In this document: piece after piece, positions 49,300 through 60,600 of the stretch
How the letters are laid out: each line of letters begins with the position of its first letter
Numbering within the stretch: position 1 is the stretch's first letter
Assembly: GCA_964007475.1 (NCBI GenBank)
Contig: OZ023273.1
Location: 120,823,812 to 120,887,811 of the forward strand
Length of the DNA: 64,000 nt
Direction of reading: 5' to 3'
Origin: Hybos culiciformis
Taxonomy: Eukaryota > Arthropoda > Insecta > Diptera > Hybotidae
Program-made: the position numbers and the translations under genes
The notes under the pieces: model-generated
Database searches by the model: none
The model's input: only the letters and a program-made list of their open reading frames with translations
Told to the model about the DNA's origin: nothing

Positions 49300-50170
49300 C
49301 AAACACTAGCTTGCCCGATAGTTGATCTGAAGTAATTTTTGATCAGTTTTAATTTTTGGAAAAGTTCTCTCACCTTTAGCAACTGAAACGGGTAAAGTTA
49401 GTAATACCACAAAGTAAGCATAAATAAGAGAAATTCATTCCATACAAAAAATTCATATTAAAAAAACTAAACAAAAAATGTCGGTCTATATGAAATCACT
49501 ATCCCAATTGTCGGTAATATGGTGTTCGCATTAGGAGAATATTTGTGGAATATCGAATATGCTGTTTTCCGGAATATTTCAGCAATATGAACTGGATTTA
49601 TCATATAAAAAATATTAAGGAATTTGTACATTCCACTTTTATATTCCAGTTTGTCAGGTTTGGAATTCTACATTTATAGTTACTTTTACTCACTTTTTGA
49701 AATTTTGTTATAGTTGGCTACAATTTTTTTTGTCAAATTCGAGTCAAAATGAAGAAAAAACAAAATAAAATTGATAAAAAGCGAGATAAGAAGTCAAAAT
49801 TTTCAACAACAAACATTTTTTCTCTTTCTCAATTGTTTTTTATACATCATCAAATTCCAGTTCTCATCAAATATTGTGATGCGAACGGCAATTTGTTTTC
49901 CGGAATATAAGTAAATTATAATGCGAACAAGGTATAATAGGATAGCGATTTCATATTTTTTGATTTCATATTTTATGTTTAATTCTTTTAAATTTGAATT
50001 TTTTGTATGAATGAATTTCTCATATTTATACTTCCTTTATGGTAATACCCTTAAATCAGTGCATTTGGAAAGAGTTCTTCAACATTATTGTTATAAATCC
50101 AGTTTAAAATGTTTTCTGGATTAATATCATTTTCAATTTTGCGAGACAACAATTTCGGATAATTTTGTAG
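49300..50170 (-). pseudogene. hAT transposase remnant, interrupted
   Basis: Only the C-terminal part of the transposase survives, in two segments: roughly 50049-50160 and 49310-49407, read on the minus strand. The segments are separated by the element at 49408-50041. Removing that insert leaves a one-base frameshift at the junction, and a stop follows NYRAS. Non-functional. Confidence 0.85.
49408..50041. mobile_element. nested inverted-repeat element, 634 bp, inside the hAT relic
   Basis: The long imperfect terminal inverted repeats start CACAAAGTAAGCATAAATA and CATAAAGGAAGTATAAATA (inverse). They continue through GAGAAATTCATT, CATACAAAAAATTCA and ATGAAATC(A/G)CTATCC. The heptamer GTAATAC is duplicated at 49401-49407 and 50042-50048. 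It splits the hAT transposase, so it inserted later. No transposase of its own was found. Confidence 0.85.
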
Positions 50171-51860
50171 TTAGTTTTAGTTGAAATTTAAATTTCATAT
50201 TGGCTTGTAGGCGCCTTTTCATTACTGGCGCCTACGGCGCCTGTGTGCAGTGCACAGTTCGCACACGCCTCGAGCCGGGCCTGGGTATATACATATATAA
50301 AATAATGTAAAGTACTATATGATTGATAATGATAGTTAACATGTAACAACACATAACTTAAAGTAAGGCCATTAATTCGTTGCATTAAAGAGATCGAGCA
50401 AAATGCTGAATTGCTAAAAGCTTTGAGCATTGTCAGTATTGAGATTTTTTCTTCTTTTTTTTTATATTAAGTTTTTATGTTAACATATTTTATTGCTATA
50501 TGTTACTACAAATTGTATTTATTTTTTTATTTCATGGTAAGTGTCTAATATTTAATAACAAAAAAAAACTTCCATTTGAATCACCCATAAGGTTACGGTC
50601 TAAGGTGAATAAATATAAGAAAAAATGAACTTAATGAAAAACAATTGAATTATTTCAACTACAACTGGCAAAAGGCATAAAATAATGTTTATATATATTT
50701 AACATTTGAAATATTTTTTACACTCATTTTTTTTTATTTATTTGACTTTATATTGTTTATTTGATTTGATATTATTTCCAGATTATGTTCAACGTATTTA
50801 GAGATGACAAAAAAAATAGCTCCATGTTGGTATAAAACTATACTTTTTCATTCAAAATAGGTACATCTTCGATCACACATTAACATGATATTAATTACAT
50901 TAATGTACAGAGTTCTTGATATTCTGAAACTTTTGTTTTAATACAAAAATATCTGCTATTATATTTGTCAAAACAAAACTGTCTTGTGCATTGCGCAGCT
51001 CCAAGCTAACGTATCGATGATCATAATAAAAATTTAAACATTATTACGTGAATTGCTTACCAAATACTAACCAAACAGAAGGTAAATTTAGTATAAGTAT
51101 GTATACAAAATTGAAGTAGATTAATTTCAAAAATCTATCTACGTGCAATATAATAATATAATAAGTTTAATAAGTATACAAATTTTTCTTTCCATATAAG
51201 AATTGACCTTTTATTTTATGTGTATACTTTATATATATGTTTATATGCACTTAGTTATTTTGACCAATAATTTTGTAAGATTAAATTATATTTACTCAGT
51301 ATTTTATGAAAATCATATTATTGTGTGTTAAAAATATTGTGTTAAGTAGTAATATATAAGTAGTAAGGTTGATCTAAAATTTTAGCTTTATATTGTACAT
51401 AACTTACCGTATGTCGGTATATCGTATATCGGTATATTTATTATTCGTTTCTTAGAAGTCTGTTACGAGCTGCAACTAATTCAATTCAACATAAAAATAT
51501 TTTTATTTTTTATTATAGAAGAAATATATTTACCAAATGGTTTTTAGAATACTGTATGAATAAACGTATACCAGTTTCAAATAAAATTTAAATTAGTTTT
51601 TTGTATGCAATGCAATATCTCATCTTTGATAATTATCTACAGTACTTTATACATGTATTACATAAAATACACATATTTTGGAATTCCGGAAATTTGCAAC
51701 ACACTCCGGACATAATTTCAATTGAAATAAGAATTTAGATTCGACATTTAGTCAAACCAAAAATAGAATTTCCCATACGGGCATTTATTTCACAGAATTA
51801 ATTTTTTTATATTATACGAAAACTTGTAATTATTTTTACTAATTATGGGTACCTAGTAAC

Positions 51861-52128
51861 GATTCCCGGACAGTTGCCCAAATGACATTTGACAATCTGA
51901 CATTTGCCAATCTGACATTTGACCAGTTTTTTAATTTAACAAAACTTATATTCAGCTATAAAAAAACTTTTTTTTTTTGAAAAAATTTACCTATAAAGTT
52001 AGAAATAAATTTGTTTCAATTTGGAAAAGGTGTGAAAAGGAACGGGGGACTCAAATATCGGATTGGCAAATGTCAGATTGGCAAATGTCTGTGGGCAAAT
52101 GTCAGATTGTTTGGGCAACTGTCTGCTC
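51861..52128. mobile_element. MITE, 268 bp, ends GACAGTTGCCCAAA, 8-9-bp target duplication
   Basis: Left segment CGGACAGTTGCCCAAATG and right segment CAGATTGTTTGGGCAACTGTC are inverse. CCTAGTAAC flanks both sides (51852-51860, 52129-52137). Both arms contain tandem copies of a 15-base unit, CAATCTGACATTTGC, in opposite orientation. The duplication length fits hAT or P-type elements. No coding capacity. Confidence 0.8.
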
Positions 52129-52551
52129 CCTAGTAACATGTAGTTGTCTTCCATAAAATTGAGATTAAAATTTTGAATTCTGTGAAAACATTTTTGGAAT
52201 CTTTTTACATGAACATCCATAAAAATCATCTACAAATTTGGAAGCTTCCCAAAACCTCTCAAAATAATTTATTGGTAATGTATTAGGGATCATACGTAAA
52301 AAAAATTTGTTACACCGCCAACGAAATAATTGACCATAGAAATGTAGTATTTAATATAATAAAACAATTTAAGTTTTAATATTAATATTTTATAATCTCA
52401 CTTACAATTTTCTTTGGAGTCAATATAAGAATTTTAAATGAATCATTAACAACAAGATCCTATAAAATAGTACAAATAAAAAAATAAAAACACCAAATAT
52501 TTACATTAAATAGTTTTTTTTATTATCCTTATATGCATATTCATTGATAGG

Positions 52552-52590
52552 ATATGATATTATTATAATATAATATAATATAATATAATA
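52552..52590. repeat. (TAATA)n pentanucleotide microsatellite
   Basis: Five to six copies of TAATA preceded by ATTATTATAA. Confidence 0.9.
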
Positions 52591-54811
52591 GTGAAAATGC
52601 TATTTTTTTTAAATTTTGATTTTAACATAAATCTAATTTTTTTTTTTTTAATTTTTTCCATTTTGCTTTCTTTTCACTTTTCTAGAACCAATTTTTAACT
52701 ATTTATAGAAAATTACTTAACTTAACAAAAAAAATTTAAACTTATGTGAATTGTCTTTTTTTTTAATATCAAAATTTTTGAGCGTAATATTTTTTTTTAC
52801 AATTTTCACACTCTTCTCATAAAATAATATAAAAAAAAACTTTTAATTATTTAAAAAAAAACATAAATAAGAAAAAGTCTGGTAAATTTAGTAACTTAAA
52901 TTGGATATTTTAATATATAAGTAAAAACTGTAAAGTTTTTCATCCTTATAAAGCTTTTTCTCTCCATTTAAAGTCTATTTTTTACGAATATAAAATTTAT
53001 TTTGTCAAATTTTAGTTATGTAAATCAAAATAAATGCCTTAACTTTATTAAAAAAAAAATAGCTCAATGTACAATCAAAATTCTGTTAATTTTTAATTTT
53101 ATAGCTTTATGAAAAAAATATTAATTTTTACAATTTTTCAGTGAAATATAAACTTTCTTTGCCCTCTTAGGTGCGACTGTGTAAATATTTAAAGCTAAAA
53201 AAAATCTTCAGGTGGGCAGAATTTGGTGCTTTTATAACTTCTTTTATTGTTAAAACAAATCCACTGCGAAAAATAACAATTACGGTTAAGTAAAATATTA
53301 CTTTCGATAGGTGCTTTTTGAAACTATCAAAATAACTTTTATCCTGACCGAAATGATTTCAGTAAACACAAACATTCTGGCATATCTTTCAACCTTTTTT
53401 AATATACTTTTTAAAAAAAAAGGAAAAAAAATGAATGTATAGTATATTGTCCAATCAAAAATACAATTTTCGGTCTTTTATGAAATCTTCAAGATATTCA
53501 TTTCATTATAAAATTTTAATTTTTACAAATGTTACCAATATAATAATAAACTAATTAAAAAAAAAATGATTATATGAAAAAGTTTATTAAAACTACGGAA
53601 ATATTACAAATATTGAAATATTAATTATAAAAAACTTATAATATATTATAAGTATAATAATCATTTGATTGAATAATTGTTCTTTGTCTTTTTCAAACAT
53701 TTTTTTTTCAAATAATTTTTTAACTGCATTTCAACTTTTTCATGCTTTAGTTTTTGTCATCAATGCAGATATATATGATGCAAAATGTTTAATTTACAAA
53801 AGAATAGAAGTAGACTTAAGAAATTTTTTTCTTGGAAATGTTGAGATCTAAATCTACACATTAAGAAAAATTTTCAAACTTGAAAAACAAATATAAATAA
53901 ATTGTTTTCCTTTTCTGAGAATAGGATATTAAAAAAAATAAAGAAACGAAACTTATTTTTGGATATTCAAATTTGAGAAAATATTGCTTTGATCATTGAT
54001 TGTGTTCAATTTCATGCATAATATTTTGCACCAACATAATATTATTTTGGAGTTAAAAGTCTTAAACAAATAAGATATTTAGATTTTAAATATGAACATT
54101 AGATTAGAATAATTATAAAACTAAATTAGTTAAAGAAAATATGAAGTAGACTAATAAAATTTAATATAACATAAACATTTCAAAATGATTATTAACATTT
54201 TATTGAAATTTTTATCGAAAAAATGAACATGCAATTCTTTTAAATGTTTTAAAAAAATTCTAACAAAGTTTTAATATGTATTATTAATACATATATTGCG
54301 TGTAACTTTGTTGTTCAAAGATCAATAAAATTAATAACAAGATATTCACATTTTCCACAAAAAAAAAGCCTTATACATTTATCCAATTTGTGTAGTGCAC
54401 AAGCTGATAGCAAAACGAAAAAAAAATTAACATTAAATTCTAATTGTTTTTGAATATGAATATGTAGATTAGAGAAAAGTTTGTGTCATCACAAACAGTA
54501 GAGTTTCTCGAATATTCAGAATTTTAAAACCATGAATTTAACCTTACTAATAATTCAATATTTAAAAAGAAAAACAATGTTTTTTTTGTGACTAGTGAAG
54601 ATCTTGTTAGTTTTTTGATTTTGTTAAACAATTTTTGTTAACATTGTTAAAACATTTGCTTTTTACTACTACTATTTAGTAGGTCTACTCCTTGACCTTA
54701 TTACTAATCACAATTATTTTACTTTTCTTAAATTTTAAAAATTTCACAATACACAAATAGTTAAATAAAAGCTTTTACAGAAAAAAATGCTGTGTTTTTA
54801 TACAATTCGTA

Positions 54812-57666
54812 TTAGTGGAACTTTGTACCATTGACATTAGATTTTTTATCAAGTTCCACATTAGGGATATTAGTTTGTTTATTTTCTCCACCTAATTTAT
54901 TATTATTCATTTTAATTGAATCTGATATAATTTTTTGAACTTCCTCTAACGTTTCCAACGTTTTATTTGATTTCTCATCCAGAATAACATAACCTTCATT
55001 TAAACTTGACTGGGCCAAAAGTACTTTTGTAATTTTCTCAGTCATTTTTTCATCATCTTGTTGTTGTGTAGTAAAAGTAGTCCATTCATTGGAAACAGGA
55101 TCTAAATATTCCATGGTATTTAAAAATGTTTTACCAGAAAATCCACCTATAGCGTACAATTGATTGTTTACTACAACTACAGAAACATTTGAACGAGCGG
55201 TATTTAAAGGTGGTCCTTGAATCCATAGCTTATTATCCTCGTCATAAATTTCTGTAGTGCTCAAAGATTGTGTACCTATAAAATAGAGAAGCAATTTAAT
55301 AAGTTTTTATCGTGGTTTTATTTAATGAAGAGTTTTTAGTAAAAATCCTGTATTTATTTTAAATAATATAATATGTATTACCAAGTTAATGGTTTTCATT
55401 GTAACAAAATCTAAGAGAACACATTATGGTGCATGCCTCATAAAAAAAAAAATCTTTTCAGTCACAAACATTTATCAAGTCTCTAATCCACTTTAAGTTA
55501 AAAAATTAAGTATACACGTGAGGAAAATTTGAAATAAATATTTTTTCTATCCTTGGTAAGCATTTGCAATAAAAAGTATTATTTACCTAGGTGTATTGGA
55601 AAATATATCATCGCTTAAAGAGTGGATAACTTCATTTAAAATAGGTATTTTCAAAGTTTTACTCTTTCAAAAAAATTAACTAGCAGTAATTCAATCTCTT
55701 ATAAATAAAAGACATGGTTCTGTTTGGAAAAGTAATTAAAATATTTTACGATAGAGAACTCAATTATTAGAAAAAATATTGTAAGAAAAAGTAAGTAGCT
55801 TTTGATAGATTCAACATAAAATCAGAAATGGAAAAATGATTATATTGAAAAAAATACACAAAATTCCCTAACAACCGAAAGACCTAATACAATTAACATT
55901 TTGTTGAATAGTAGTGAATTAGGTACTAACCATCACTACCTCCAACAACCCAAAGTTTATTTTTAAGTTCAGCAACACCACAACCTCTTCGAGGTGTAAG
56001 TAATGGCGGTCCGTATGCCCAAACATTTTGTTCGGCATCATAAATTTCTACAGAAGACAAACAGTTCCATGCATCTGAGCCTCCTATTGCTACTATACAT
56101 TTCCCTTTCCAATTGGCAACAGCTACTTGATAGCGACCAGTATTTAATGAAGCAATTTGTTCCCATTTGTTCTCTTCAGGGAAATAAACATGATTCTCCT
56201 TAATTCCAACCTTGTATATATAAAAATAAGCAATTTATTACATGTATTTATTCCCAGTTTTTAAAACTATACTTATTTTAAGGAAAGAAAGGAAACCTCT
56301 GTGGCGAGTCGGGTTAGAAAAAGTTTAAATGCCAAGAATTTTATCAAGAAATGATGAATGGAAATGGTCGAATTGACACTTTTTCAGAGAATATGAACAT
56401 AAATTAAATGATTCATAAATTAAATGCTTCATAAATTAAAATGTTTCAAATCGACAATTGGCAAATTACACAAATTCTGAACCGAGACGAAAATTCAACC
56501 CACAACTAAAAATGCTGTATCTTGTACTTTTATAGCCGAAACCATCATCTCCAATAAATAATTCTTTATTTTGTCCTGAAGGAAGATCTTTTTGACGTTG
56601 GTTTTTTTTTTTATAAAACAAATATTTCAGTCCTTTGAGCAAGAGCAATTCAGAAGATATAAAAAAATTTGGAGAAATAGCTTAGCTTATTTGAAGTTTT
56701 TTTTTACAAAAGAACTTACGATTTTCTTGATTTTTAAAAATTAATTTATATCCAAAGTTTTTTTTTAAAAACTACTCATGAATATATTAAAAATTCGACA
56801 ATAAAAATATAATACTAACCTGCCCATTCCATCCTCCTATACAATAAATTTTTCCATCAAGAGCACATGTCCCTGCATTACTCCTGGCCAGTGGTAATTT
56901 TTGACGTTTCTCCCATTTTCGATTACCAAGTTTAAAACACTCAACGGAATCTAATTCCGTCACTCCATTACTTCCAGCAACAGCTAAAATTTAATTTATT
57001 TAAACTATTATTTTATTACGGGATCAGTTATTTGAGAAATTTTTAATACTGACTGGTTACAGTAAGCCAAATTATCTTCTTAAATTTTTGTCGTAGTGGA
57101 TATCACTATTATTATGGTATTTGAAGATTTTCTTCTATTGTTGTTTAAAAATTATTAACTTTTTTAAAAAAAGTGGGAATTCAGATTTAATTAAAGGATT
57201 TCTCTTTTTTAAGATTTTTCCAATAAGAAGAGAAATTTCAACCCATTATACAATAATCTCAAACATTAGAAATAAAATTTTTTGAAAGCTCAGTTTCCAA
57301 ATTATTTAATTTTCTTAAAAAATTAAATTTTGATAAACAGAATATTATATATCTAAGTAAATTAATAAACAAAAGCAAACATTTTAAGAAGGAAATTCAC
57401 CCCCAGGTCTTTAATATAAATAGAATAGGAAACACAAATTAATACAAAATCATTGAAAAAATAAAGAGTATAGTTAGCATTAAATATAACATAAAACTTC
57501 TTAACATTAAATATAACATAAAATTTCTTACCATAAACAACATCATTTAATACCGCAATTTGCATTCTACCACGAGCTTCTAACATACTTGGTTCTTCAT
57601 GCCAAGTATTAGTTTCAGGACAATAAGATTCTACTTTTTTTAAACATTCTGCTCGATCATAACCAC
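54812..57666 (-). CDS. IVNS1ABP: IVNS1ABP exons 7-10: kelch propeller and C-terminal tail
   Basis: Kelch repeats show the expected GG pairs and downstream Tyr/Trp: GGYDRAECLKKVESY, AGSNGVTELDSVECF, IGGWNGQVGIKENHVYF, IGGSDAWNCLSSVEIY, VGGSDGTQSLSTTEIY, IGGFSGKTFLNTMEY. About 85 residues follow the last blade. They are Gln/Asp/Lys/Asn-rich, have no match in the vertebrate protein, and are probably disordered. Confidence 0.93.
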
Positions 57667-60600
57667 CTAAATATGAAAAATTATTAAGAACTGTGATATA
57701 CCTCAAATTTCAAACTCTCATTACCGCAAACTAGTAATTTTCCATTAAATTGAGCTACACCCAGACCACACTTCGGACCTGACATTGTAGCAACCTCGCA
57801 AAATAATTCTAATTTGTCATCAACTGGTGTCTGCTTTCCACTTGCAATAGATCCAGGCCCACCACTGCCTATAATGCTTGAGGTAGCTGATGTTGGGCAA
57901 TTTGTTTCAGAACTACTTAGTGGTGACGCAGGTATATTATTCAAACGTAATTTAACAGATAACCTCATCAAATTACCACCAACAGTTACGAGAGCAATAA
58001 ACGCATTTTCACCATATTTTGCTGAACTTATCAAATTCCAATCGATTTCAATTTCATTAACAGGCTCATCTTCAACACCAATATCACGAGAATATAAAAC
58101 AACTCGTGGTCTTCCTGGAACAGCTAATTGTTTACGTCGCTGTTTATTGTTGTTTGGGCATTTTAAAACCATTCGTTTATAATCTTGAACTAGTTCTGAT
58201 TCAGATTCGTGCCCAGGTGGTAAATCAGTAACATCTTGTAAAGAATTATCTAATGCCAAATATAAAAGGTGGGATCTTTCAAGTAAATGTTTTTCCTTTT
58301 ATTGTTATTTTTTGAATTTTTATAATATTTTAGGCAATAATGATATAAAAAAAAGAAAAGTGTTAGGCATTCTGTTTTTATATTAAATAAAAATTGTAAA
58401 TCCTTTACAGATAAATTTTCAACGATCAATTGTCTTTTGATCCAATCGAGCACCAAACGACATAACGAACCATGGGTTACCAAGGACATTTCTGGTTTCG
58501 TCTGATAAAGTACATCGATCTGGACGCAGGACAATTGAAGAAAAGCAGCTGTTTCTGACACAGTTGAAAACTAAAAGTAAAATTTAAATTAAACAAAATT
58601 CATGAATTTCATGAATTCAAAACCTTATATAATATTGTAAACAATTAACAATATTGTATGAATTTACCTTATTTGCTTAAATAATTTTGCTAGAATTTTT
58701 ATTAATTTTATTTATCATTTGTTTACTATCTGCCGATCTACCAAACAAAGCTGTCTTTAAGTAATAGAAATGTTACTAGAACCCAAAATTAAGTGATAGA
58801 AAATATGGTTCAACATTAACATTAAAAAGTAATGCACATAAGGATAAAAGATAATTTCAAAAGAGGATTATATAAAAAGTTATTTGTGTTAGCAATATCT
58901 TAAAGCTTAAATTGCATTAACGCTAAAACCTTTTCTTATCCCTAATACTTTAATTCTATATGATTAAGATTAAGTTGATCAAGATCAACTGATATATTTT
59001 TGAATATTTTAAATAAGTAATTATGTTCCTGCAAAATTATGGAATTACACAATTAAAAGTGCGAAGCTGATATAATTTTGTTTGCACATTTTTTGTAAAA
59101 AATTCCTATTTTCCGTCATATCGACAATGCCATTTGAACCCCAGAAAATCACCATTCTGCTAAAATTATTATTTTAATTGTAAGACCGTAAACATAAATC
59201 AAATTTAGCAAAATAATTGCTGACAAAAAAATAACATTTCTAATATTTTGCTTACCAAAATATTGTTTGCAGATTTTTTATGTACTTACCCTAATATTTG
59301 TATCTTTTTTATTCAACTAATGCATGTTTGAATAAAATTAATTTTTTTTATCACTTATTTCTATATACATTGATTAAAATGGATGATGACAAAATATTTT
59401 TGGCAGTTATTCACTTTGAAAGCAGGATAATAAAAACTAAACATATTTTAGTTGGGAATATTAGGTATATTAATTGAACAAGTGTATTAAATGAGAAAGT
59501 TAAGTAATAAAAAGTAATTAAATCAATATATTAAAAAGTTTTGTACGTTGGCTACAGTATTACAGTTTTAATTTGGATTGTGCAATTATTATCTAGGATC
59601 GATTTTTCAAAACTGTTTAATTTTTTTTGGGTTAATATATTTCTCGTTTTTAAAAAAAAAATTAAAAAAGTTTTCAAAAAATTCTAAAATATAATTTAAT
59701 TTTTAAACCTGATTATTGATGAAAGCATCAACATCATTTACAAAACTCGTATTTTTGTCTATTCCTGGTAATGATCTTATTTCAATGCAAGTTTCTGGAC
59801 ATAATTCTTGGATTAAATGACGTGCACATTGCTTTACAACACGATCCATTTTTAATTTCCAAGCAGCCAAATAAACATCTTTTACTAAGTGATCTGCAAT
59901 CTCTAAATTAGCTGTGTAAACATAATCAACAAGAATCTGAAGTGCCTCCTTTGTAATACCGGCATTCAAGCGAAAACTAGGTATTTCTTCTCCATGGCCA
60001 TTTTTCAAATCCTAGGAACAGTTCATATTGTTATTGTTAATTTTATTAATTTTAAAAATTGAATTCACCTGTTCGGCACTGAATAACTCCATAAAATATG
60101 GTGAAACACATGCTAGAACATTTTTATGAGCATGAATATCAGCACTTCCAACCTAAAAATATTTAAAATAATTAAATATACTTAGCAAAATTTTGGATTC
60201 GATGCAAAAAAGAAGGCGACAAATATTATCTTTTTGTAATTTTATATCAATGAGAGATATAAAATAAATGTGTCTGTAAAATTGTTTAAATTTCAAGTAA
60301 TTCAGATTGAAAGCATTCCCACTTAAATAAATTGAATAAAAAATTAAAACAATATTTTGAAACTAATTTGTTTTGTCTAAAATATATGTATGTATATATA
60401 TTCATGCCAATGCTCTCACTACATATTGGTATTTTATATTTATAAAACTTTTTTTTTTGATAATGAAAGCATTGAAAGTAAAATTTAACTTCTCAAACTT
60501 AATTAAACCATTAAGAACTGTAAGTTAATTTGGAATTTAGATAAAATATTTATATTTTTCGTATACGATACATGCAAAATACCTGCAAATATTATATGCT

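Larger units (their letters stand above)
49207..50283 (-). mobile_element. hAT transposon relic (zf-TTF/ZMYM type), 1077 bp, 8-bp target duplication
   Basis: The terminal inverted repeats CAGGCCCGGCTCG and CGAGCCGGGCCTG are flanked by a perfect 8-bp duplication GGTATATA (49199-49206, 50284-50291). On the minus strand the right part encodes a run containing ENILNWIYNNNVEELFPNA and the left part LLTLPVSVAKGERTFPKIK. These are the two halves of the C-terminal hAT dimerisation region. The transposase is broken by stops, a frameshift and an inserted element. GGCGCC motifs near both ends are typical of this hAT group. Confidence 0.92.
28041..54811. other. about 27-kb region without supportable genes
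   Basis: Between the secreted pair and the kelch gene only repeats, mobile-element relics and the N gap could be supported. Open frames here (such as 42412-42660, 45083-45265, 47206-47397) are low-complexity Lys/Phe/Ile/Asn strings expected from A/T-rich DNA. The stretch 41400-47200 is especially rich in A or T homopolymers of 10-20 bases. Two short coding-like fragments (50350-50450, 53745-53851) are reported as findings. Confidence 0.6.

Noticed and set aside
57814..58182. 122-residue plus-strand reading frame
   Set aside because: Antisense to the kelch-gene linker exon, whose frame and splice sites are supported by homology.
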